Source: Chitinophagaceae bacterium UBA4407
Lineage (GTDB): Bacteria; Bacteroidota; Bacteroidia; Chitinophagales; Chitinophagaceae
Assembly: GCA_002390845.1 (NCBI GenBank)
Contig: DGQT01000031.1
Coordinates: 1 to 10,599 of the forward strand
DNA: 10,599 bases
Direction: 5' to 3'
A program made the translations under genes and the position numbers. This document shows, in pieces, positions 6,579 to 10,599 of this stretch. Numbering within the stretch: the stretch's first letter is position 1; each line of letters opens with the position of its first letter. The notes under the pieces were generated by a model. That model saw only the letters and a program-made list of their open reading frames with translations, was not told the origin of the DNA and did not search any database.

Positions 6579-7616
6579 ATGCCGATCATAAAAACTGATT
6601 TACACCCGGAGTTATCTATCCTTTTTTTGTTTTTGCTGTATGCTTACTGCTGCAAAAATGACAATAATAAACAAAGCATAAAACAGACTATGCATGCAGT
6701 TTCTGTTACAGATACCACTAAAGATTCCCTGCAGTTGGATACCGCATTGTATAATGCAGCTTTGCTAAGACTTGCCCACAATAAGCCATCAAATAAATGG
6801 CCGGTTAAAACGGTCTATCCCAAAGCAGGCGCACTGCTTCCTTTTAAAAGGATTGTGGCTTACTATGGTAATTTTTACGAGGGTACAATGGGCATACTAG
6901 GTGAGTTACCGCCTGACAGTATGCTGCATAAGCTGCAAAAAGAAGTAAAAAAATGGCAGCTCGCCGATACGCTTACACCCGTTCAGCCTGCTCTTGAATA
7001 TATTGCCGTAACTGCACAAGGAACACCAGGAAAAGGCAGCAAATACAGGTTACGAATGCCATTTGCCCAGATTGATAAAACTATAGAACTGGCTGCAAAA
7101 ATCAATGGAATTGTAATACTGGATGTGCAGGTTGGGCATAGCACTTTGCAGGAAGAATTGCCCGCTTTGTTACCATACCTTAAATTACCGGGTGTGCACC
7201 TTGCTATTGATCCCGAATACTCCATGAAAAGCGGGGCCGTGCCCTGCGCGGAAATAGGAACTTTTTCTGCAGAAGATATTAACTATGCATCAACTTATCT
7301 TGCTGAAATTGTAAAGGAATACAACCTAGACCCAAAAATTCTTGTTGTGCACCGTTTTACAAAACAAATGGTAACTGATTACAAGAAAATAACCACCTGC
7401 CCCGAAGTGCAAATTGTGATGGATATGGATGGCTTTGGTTCTGCTGCAAAAAAGATTGACAGTTATAAGTCAGCGATTGCAAATGAACCTGTACAGTTCA
7501 CGGGTTTTAAATTATTTTATAAGATTGACAGGGGTACAGCGCAAGGCAGAAATATAATGACACCCGAAGAAGTTTTAAAACTATTTCCCAGCCCTTCTTT
7601 TATACAATATCAATAA
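6579..7616 (+). CDS. Exported conserved protein of unknown function, TIM-barrel-like
   Basis: A 345-residue protein with an N-terminal hydrophobic segment (12-25, ELSILFLFLLYAYCCKNDNN). The Cys pair followed by Lys-Asn-Asp suggests a lipoprotein, although the lipobox is atypical. The rest matches, from memory, a family of hypothetical secreted proteins also found outside Bacteroidota. Its conserved blocks are FKRIVAYYGN (89-98), MGILGELPPDSML (104-116), DVQVGHSTLQEELP (182-195), GVHLAIDPEYSM (205-216), KILVVHRFTKQMV (253-265), VMDMDGFG (280-287), GFKLFYKIDRG (309-319) and the C-terminal FIQYQ. The alternating beta strands and helices, with Asp/His/Glu at strand ends, look like a TIM-barrel glycosidase-like fold, but no catalytic role is established. 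The start is the only ATG that keeps the signal segment. It lies just downstream of a predicted response-regulator site. Confidence 0.85.
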   Translation: MPIIKTDLHPELSILFLFLLYAYCCKNDNNKQSIKQTMHAVSVTDTTKDSLQLDTALYNAALLRLAHNKPSNKWPVKTVYPKAGALLPFKRIVAYYGNFYEGTMGILGELPPDSMLHKLQKEVKKWQLADTLTPVQPALEYIAVTAQGTPGKGSKYRLRMPFAQIDKTIELAAKINGIVILDVQVGHSTLQEELPALLPYLKLPGVHLAIDPEYSMKSGAVPCAEIGTFSAEDINYASTYLAEIVKEYNLDPKILVVHRFTKQMVTDYKKITTCPEVQIVMDMDGFGSAAKKIDSYKSAIANEPVQFTGFKLFYKIDRGTAQGRNIMTPEEVLKLFPSPSFIQYQ

Positions 7617-7709
7617 CACACGTAGGGGCTGCAACACAAGTGCGCGAACAAACTGTTTGAGTAAGAAAAAATTGCAACAATATGATACCGGCTTCAGAAC
7701 CGTGATTCA

Positions 7710-7755
7710 GCTTTTCTTGCCACGCTCGGTTCAAAGTTCCTCTTTCATGGCAGCA
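7710..7755 (+). repeat. 46-bp dispersed repeat, copy B (pairs with 3810-3855)
   Basis: This is a direct copy of 3810-3855 (42 of 46 identical), starting GCTTTTCTTGCCACGC and ending TGGCAGCA. The stem-forming ends are TGCCACG and CATGGCA, so one pair is lost compared with copy A. It lies in the 285-nt gap 7617-7901, which is made largely of repeat modules and has no gene I can support. Confidence 0.8.
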
Positions 7756-7771
7756 AAAGGCGTGGCAGCCT

Positions 7772-7794
7772 GCCCTGAGCGGAGCCGAAGGGGC
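7772..7794. repeat. Palindromic module after repeat copy B
   Basis: GCCCTGAGCGGAGCCGAAGG and the following GGC form an imperfect palindrome (GCCCT against AGGGGC, with a bulge). It occupies the place held by a different palindrome after copy A. Closely similar CCCTGAGCGGAG(T/C)CGAAGGG sequences are, to my recollection, common interspersed repeats in many bacterial genomes. There is no T-tract, so termination is unlikely. Confidence 0.65.
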
Positions 7795-7814
7795 ACTCAC
7801 TTGTACGTTCAGTA
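7794..7814 (+). repeat. 21-nt repeat, identical to 9570-9590
   Basis: CACTCACTTGTACGTTCAG plus TA is identical to 9570-9590. Its first 14 nt recur at 10446-10459, and its TTGTACGTTCAG part recurs inverted at 3984-3995. It abuts the palindrome 7772-7794, so several modules are concatenated here. Confidence 0.75.
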
Positions 7815-7901
7815 ATACTATTCAGCAAGAATCCGCACACATTCAATAATCATCACTCTTTTCAAATGCAGATCAATAATCCATAATTATGTTGCAACAA
7901 T

Positions 7902-8159
7902 TTACACCTTCCATCTTTTTAAAGCAGGTAAACTACCAACAGTCATATTAATGATATTATCAGCAATGTTCATTTTTTTCATTTGGGTAACCACTGTTAC
8001 TTTCATTTCATCCAACTTCATATCCGGGTTAATGAAAGCTCCGTTCTGATAGCAGTAAATACAATATTCATTACTTTTCGATCCATCTTTTTCTGTACCG
8101 CAAAGCTCAGGCTTGTCCACTGGCATACTGCAACTCTGGCAAAATTTTCCTGGTTCCAT
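7902..8159 (-). CDS. Small putative zinc-ribbon protein
   Basis: An 85-residue cytoplasmic protein. The N-terminal half carries a zinc-ribbon pattern: FCQSCSMP (Cys7, Cys10), ELCGTEKDGSKSNEYCIYC (Cys20, Cys33, Cys36). This fits the putative zinc-ribbon family PF12674, whose members often begin CQSCGMP. The C-terminal half is helical (DEMKVTVVTQMKKM...ALKRWK). Its role is unknown: metal binding and a protein or nucleic-acid contact are likely, and no enzymatic motif is present. The frame is open to an ATG at 8246, but that start would place both the -7 element (8199-8206) and the operator (8230-8241) inside the gene. The ATG at 8157-8159 begins directly with the domain and follows an A/T-rich leader, so I chose it. 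The gene is divergent from the AI-2E-type gene. Confidence 0.85.
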   Translation of the reverse strand: MEPGKFCQSCSMPVDKPELCGTEKDGSKSNEYCIYCYQNGAFINPDMKLDEMKVTVVTQMKKMNIADNIINMTVGSLPALKRWKV

Positions 8160-8198
8160 AACTATAGTTTTATTTAAAGAAATAAATTCCTGAATTTC

Positions 8199-8241
8199 CA
8201 AAGCTATGTACGGCCTTGTTGCAGATTTATGACTGTAGTCA
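8199..8241 (-). promoter_or_regulatory. Class II-like promoter with Crp/Fnr-type operator, zinc-ribbon gene
   Basis: TGAC-TACA-GTCA (minus strand, 8241-8230) is a perfect palindrome. TAGCTTTG (8206-8199) is an exact TAnnTTTG -7 element. Centre to last G is 36.5 nt, identical to the promoters at 5940-5982 and 6528-6570. A start near 8194 would leave a leader of about 35 nt. A separate TGACGTCA palindrome (8252-8259) lies just upstream. Confidence 0.7.
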
Positions 8242-8341
8242 GCCAATAATATGACGTCAGTTAAATATTTTATATTTAACCGGGCGAAAAAAAAACCGGC
8301 AATTTTTTTATCAAAGAATATTTACATTATTTTTCAAAAGG

Positions 8342-8405
8342 TGATTATAATCAGCCAATCTTCTATCCTTAATCATATTGCAACCGGTTTTCTTTTTTCA
8401 ATTTG
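8342..8405 (+). promoter_or_regulatory. Crp/Fnr-type operator and possible class I promoter, AI-2E-type gene
   Basis: TGAT-TATA-ATCA (8342-8353) is a perfect palindrome with the FNR-like half-site TGAT. TCAATTTG (8398-8405), one mismatch from TAnnTTTG, lies 57.5 nt from the centre, i.e. 21 nt or two helical turns further than in the class II promoters. That would place the operator near -62.5 (class I). An alternative CATATTG at 8374-8380 gives 32.5 nt. TCAGCCAAT follows both this operator (8351-8359) and the divergent one (8239-8247). Confidence 0.5.
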
Positions 8406-8420
8406 CTATTTATAAATCTT

Positions 8421-9449
8421 ATGCAAAATAATCATCAAACAACCGCTTCTGTTCTCAGAATCATGCAGCTAATATTTTTTACTGCACTTATCATGTATTT
8501 TGGAAAAACGCTTTTTATTCCTTTGTTTTTCGGTTTGCTGATTGCTATAGTAATGTACCCTGTATGCAAATGGCTGGAGGCACATGGATGGAACAAGGCG
8601 CTTTCTATTACCGCATGCCTTTTCATTGTAACCATCCTTTTTGTTTTGCTGTTTGTTATATTATTGTGGCAGATAAAAATACTTGCCGGTGAATCGCCGG
8701 AGATCATTAACGGGTTAAAAGCTGCACTGCCAGGCGTTCAAAAATGGCTCATTAATATTGCCGGGGTAAGCATTAGCATGGATCATATCAGCAGTGAAGA
8801 ATTTTTCTCAGTTATCAGTAGTATGCTGGGTGCTGTTTTTCAAAACGCGGTAAACACACTATTCATTCTTTTTCTTACACCCGTTTATACTGCGCTCATT
8901 ATGTATCACCGCAAAGTGCTGGTTCAATACCTTAGATTAATAACCCCGGTAAAATATAACCAACAGCTCGATGTTATTTTGCGGCAAACTGTTCATACTT
9001 ATTTTAACTATATCAAAGGAATGGTTTTGGTTTATCTTATTGTTGGCATACTTAACAGCATTGGCCTTTTTGCATTAGGTGTAAACCATGCTTTATTATT
9101 CGGAATGCTTTGCGCCATAATGACCATTATACCATATATCGGAATTTTTATCAGCGCTTTATTGCCCATCACAGTTGCATGGATAGATACCGGCAATATC
9201 TGGTACCCTGTAGCTATTGTAGCTATATTTGGTTTTGTTCAATACCTGGAAGCCAATATTATTTTCCCTAAAGTTGTGGGCACACAACTAAATGTAAGTA
9301 CACTGGCAATGCTGGTTGCTATTATTGCCGGAGGTATTATCTGGGGTGTTGCAGGTATGGTTTTATTTATTCCCTTTGTAGCCATACTTAAAATTATTAC
9401 AGATAATGTTGAGGAATGGAAAGCAATAAACTTACTGCTGAGCCGGTAA
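8421..9449 (+). CDS. AI-2E/PerM family membrane transporter
   Basis: A 342-residue polytopic inner-membrane protein of the AI-2E transporter family (PF01594; PerM, YdiK, TqsA). Membrane segments lie at about 13-47 (two), 60-84, 142-162, 201-221, 223-248, 262-280 and 294-328. The large extramembrane segment between the third and fourth (85-140) is typical. Family signatures include FNYIKGMVLVYLIVG (195-209), MTIIPYIGIFISALLP (234-249) and QYLEANIIFPKVVG (274-287). Members export small solutes, including autoinducer-2 in TqsA and Na+ in some Gram-positive members; the substrate here cannot be told. The frame can be extended to a TTG at 8403, but that codon overlaps the likely -7 element, so the ATG at 8421 is preferred. 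It carries a TGAT-N4-ATCA operator upstream. Confidence 0.92.
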   Translation: MQNNHQTTASVLRIMQLIFFTALIMYFGKTLFIPLFFGLLIAIVMYPVCKWLEAHGWNKALSITACLFIVTILFVLLFVILLWQIKILAGESPEIINGLKAALPGVQKWLINIAGVSISMDHISSEEFFSVISSMLGAVFQNAVNTLFILFLTPVYTALIMYHRKVLVQYLRLITPVKYNQQLDVILRQTVHTYFNYIKGMVLVYLIVGILNSIGLFALGVNHALLFGMLCAIMTIIPYIGIFISALLPITVAWIDTGNIWYPVAIVAIFGFVQYLEANIIFPKVVGTQLNVSTLAMLVAIIAGGIIWGVAGMVLFIPFVAILKIITDNVEEWKAINLLLSR

Positions 9450-9463
9450 TAAAATCTACTGTT

Positions 9464-9528
9464 GTTACTTTACAGTTTCTTGTTACCCAATAAACACTTT
9501 TTTAAAAAGTAACGTATCGTAATTTTTT
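9464..9528 (+). terminator. Weak candidate terminator after the AI-2E-type gene
   Basis: GTTACTTT (9464-9471) can pair with AAAGTAAC (9506-9513) around a 34-nt loop, and a T6 run follows at 9523-9528. An inner ACTTTTT/AAAAAGT palindrome lies in the right part. The stem is AT-rich and the loop long, so this is only suggestive. Confidence 0.25.
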
Positions 9529-9536
9529 ATGTTATT

Positions 9537-9590
9537 AGCTCTGGTATTGCTATGAAGCTTTAGTTGTGTCACTCACTTGTACGTTCAGTA
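9537..9590 (+). repeat. Dispersed repeat, direct partner of 10413-10461
   Basis: This copy runs AGCTCTGGTATTGCTATGAA through GTTGTGTCACTCACTTGTAC. Its first 49 nt align without gaps to 10413-10461, and its last 21 nt are identical to 7794-7814. It continues into CTTTATTG, as the copy at 15-63 does after its own core (43-49). It is noncoding. Confidence 0.7.
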
Positions 9591-9619
9591 CTTTATTGGG
9601 CTTTTACATCAGCGAAGAT

Positions 9620-9770
9620 TTAAGCGAAGGTGTTCTCTATGCAGAGGGGCGTGTCTTCAAGAAACTTAAACATGTGTTTATGCTCACTAAATTTCATTAT
9701 GTTATATTCCGGCGCGATGGGCGACACCAGGGCATCCTTCATTTTATTTGGGGGCACAAGAACCAGGGCG
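9620..9770 (-). other. Possible remnant of a coding sequence, doubtful
   Basis: In one minus-strand frame this stretch reads FNALVLVPPNKMKDALVSPI, then APEYNIMKFSEHKHMFKF. That composition looks like a real protein, unlike the flanking AT-rich part of the same open frame (9771-9850). It could be a fragment of a decayed gene or of a repeat. I do not recognise the family, and two plus-strand frames are open across it as well. I see no other gene in 9450-9871. Confidence 0.15.
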
Positions 9771-9871
9771 TTGAAGATGCTTGCATATTTAATACAGCAG
9801 TATTTTTTTAAAATGAAAAGAATTAATTTGGAATTAAATATTATCTTCAATCAATACTTTAAACTTTTAAA

Positions 9872-10336
9872 ATGGGATTCAGAATTGCTTATTGTTGGTG
9901 TTTTTTACTCTTGCTTGCCTGCTCTAAAAATGGAAATAATACACCTCAACCACCGGCATACATTGATGCCACAGGCATATGGTCTGTTCAAAGTGCGATA
10001 GAAAAAAATAATGGACTGAGTAGCCAATATAATTCAACCGATCACCCCTGCCTTGCAAACAATAAATATGAACTGAAAGCAGGCGCATCAGGAAAATATT
10101 ATTTTTCAGGAACAGATTCGTGCTATCTCTATAAAAACGGAACTACTTATGTTGTTGCAGGTGTGCCAGGAGATGAAGATTCATTTACATGGCAGCAGAT
10201 GAAAGACACTGTTATTGTTACATATTCAGTAGGAAAAGATACTGGTATAGTGAATACAGCAAATGGAAAAAGCTACCTAACTTTTACCAATCATTATAGT
10301 GCTGATTTTCAGTATACAGTTATTTGTACAAAATAA
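9872..10336 (+). CDS. Lipocalin-like lipoprotein
   Basis: A 154-residue predicted lipoprotein. MGFRIAYCWCFLLLLACSKN contains a type II signal peptide with lipobox LLAC and lipidated Cys17. A short linker (NGNNTPQPPAY) leads to a compact beta-rich domain starting GIWSVQS (35-41), with Cys60, Cys84 and Cys152 that might form a disulfide, and ending FQYTVICTK. The GxW start, length and strand pattern resemble the small lipocalin-like lipoproteins common in Bacteroidota, which are mostly uncharacterised. Ligand and role are unknown; it is probably anchored in the outer membrane. The start follows an A/T-rich leader. TAATTTG at 9824-9830 could be its -7 element, though no upstream element is clear. 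There is no TGAY-N4-RTCA site upstream, so it does not appear to be in the local regulon. Confidence 0.82.
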   Translation: MGFRIAYCWCFLLLLACSKNGNNTPQPPAYIDATGIWSVQSAIEKNNGLSSQYNSTDHPCLANNKYELKAGASGKYYFSGTDSCYLYKNGTTYVVAGVPGDEDSFTWQQMKDTVIVTYSVGKDTGIVNTANGKSYLTFTNHYSADFQYTVICTK

Positions 10337-10412
10337 GTTATAGGTTATTAAATACTTTTTTTTCCGCCCATGTTGGTTGTAGATCAGCAAGCAGAGGGAT
10401 ATTTTTGTTACA

Positions 10413-10461
10413 GGCTCTTGTATTACTATTTAGCTTTTCTTGCATCACTCACTTGTACGGT
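10413..10461 (+). repeat. Dispersed repeat, direct partner of 9537-9585
   Basis: GGCTCTTGTATTACTATTTA then GCTTTTCTTGCATCACTCAC aligns without gaps to 9537-9585. The CACTCACTTGTACG core (10446-10459) is shared with 7794-7807. The GCTTTTCTTGC part is also the start of the 46-bp repeats at 3810 and 7710. The region 10337-10412 holds no visible gene. Confidence 0.7.
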
Positions 10462-10505
10462 TGGATGATGAATGGGGCTTTATTGAAGCGAATACCATAG
10501 CGGAT

Positions 10506-10587
10506 GCTGTTGGTCAGCGACCAACAGCGGCATAAATTTTACCACAACGAAGCCCGAAGCGAATCTTTGTTGGTCAGCGACCACAGG
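10506..10587. repeat. Twin TGTTGGTCAGCGACCA hairpins
   Basis: GCTGTTGGTC (10506-10515), loop AGC and GACCAACAGC (10519-10528) form a perfect 10-bp stem with a 3-nt loop. A second unit 60 nt on (10568-10583) repeats TGTTGGTCAGCGACCA, but its lower stem is broken by a missing A. Neither is followed by a T-tract. They look like tandem REP-type palindromes at the window edge; the array may continue past it. Confidence 0.75.
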
Positions 10588-10599
10588 TGTTCGGAAGAA

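Noticed and set aside
8160..8246. Longer N-terminus for the zinc-ribbon protein starting at 8246
   Set aside because: It would put the exact TAnnTTTG element and the operator inside the coding sequence, and the added residues are not part of the domain.
8252..8259. Perfect palindrome TGACGTCA upstream of the zinc-ribbon operator
   Set aside because: It has TGA and TCA halves but no six-base spacer, so it does not fit a Crp/Fnr-type dimer. An 8-nt palindrome can easily be chance.
9566..10001. Two overlapping plus-strand open frames (9566-9811 and 9630-10001) ahead of the lipocalin-like lipoprotein gene
   Set aside because: They run through the dispersed repeat and the lipoprotein gene in other frames, lack a family resemblance or promoter, and have unlikely composition. 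The lipoprotein frame with its signal peptide explains the 3' part.
1..10599. CRISPR array, tRNA/rRNA genes or a defence or secretion system
   Set aside because: The repeats are not regularly spaced with unique spacers, no tRNA cloverleaf or rRNA sequence was seen, and no gene shows nuclease, helicase, methylase, toxin or transposase motifs.

Overview
The window looks like chromosomal DNA of a Bacteroidota bacterium, most likely Chitinophagaceae. The DNA is AT-rich, start codons are preceded by A/T-rich stretches instead of Shine-Dalgarno sites, several promoters carry the phylum-specific -7 element TAnnTTTG, and two lipoproteins have typical lipoboxes. The order-level placement is inference. 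There is no tRNA, rRNA, CRISPR array, transposase or phage gene.

Layout. Positions 261-2962 hold a two-gene signalling operon: a soluble PAS-PAS histidine kinase, overlapping by 4 nt a response regulator that joins a receiver domain to a Crp/Fnr-type DNA-binding half. Positions 3063-5925 hold four minus-strand genes: a small lipoprotein, an all-helical protein of unknown function, a membrane protein of about five helices, and a flavin-binding pyridoxamine-phosphate-oxidase-like protein. A 650-nt gap follows and contains a 147-bp element with terminal inverted repeats. Then come a secreted or lipid-anchored protein of a conserved family without known function (6579-7616, +), a small zinc-ribbon protein (7902-8159, -), a divergent AI-2E/PerM-type membrane protein (8421-9449, +) and a lipocalin-like lipoprotein (9872-10336, +).

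Main observation. A 12-nt palindrome, TGAY-N4-RTCA, occurs five times. Every copy is intergenic, within about 40-95 nt upstream of a start codon, in front of five different genes (4080-4505, 5452-5925, 6579-7616, 7902-8159, 8421-9449). My reading by eye found none inside genes. It has the TGA-N6-TCA core expected for a Crp/Fnr-type regulator, and the response regulator keeps the Glu and Arg of the recognition helix that read this core in CRP and FNR. In three promoters the palindrome centre lies exactly 36.5 nt from the final G of the -7 TTTG, as in class II activation. The simplest reading is a local regulon: sensor kinase, DNA-binding response regulator and five neighbouring targets. The signal is unknown; redox, oxygen or nitrosative stress is a guess from the FNR-like site, the flavoprotein and the PAS domains.

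The gaps are also rich in dispersed repeats: a family built around CTTTTCTTGCGTCGCACTC and TTGTACGTTCAG, a 46-bp direct repeat followed by interchangeable palindromes, a 49-bp inverted pair 6.3 kb apart, and perfect hairpins at the right edge. They suggest REP/MITE-like elements moved in trans.
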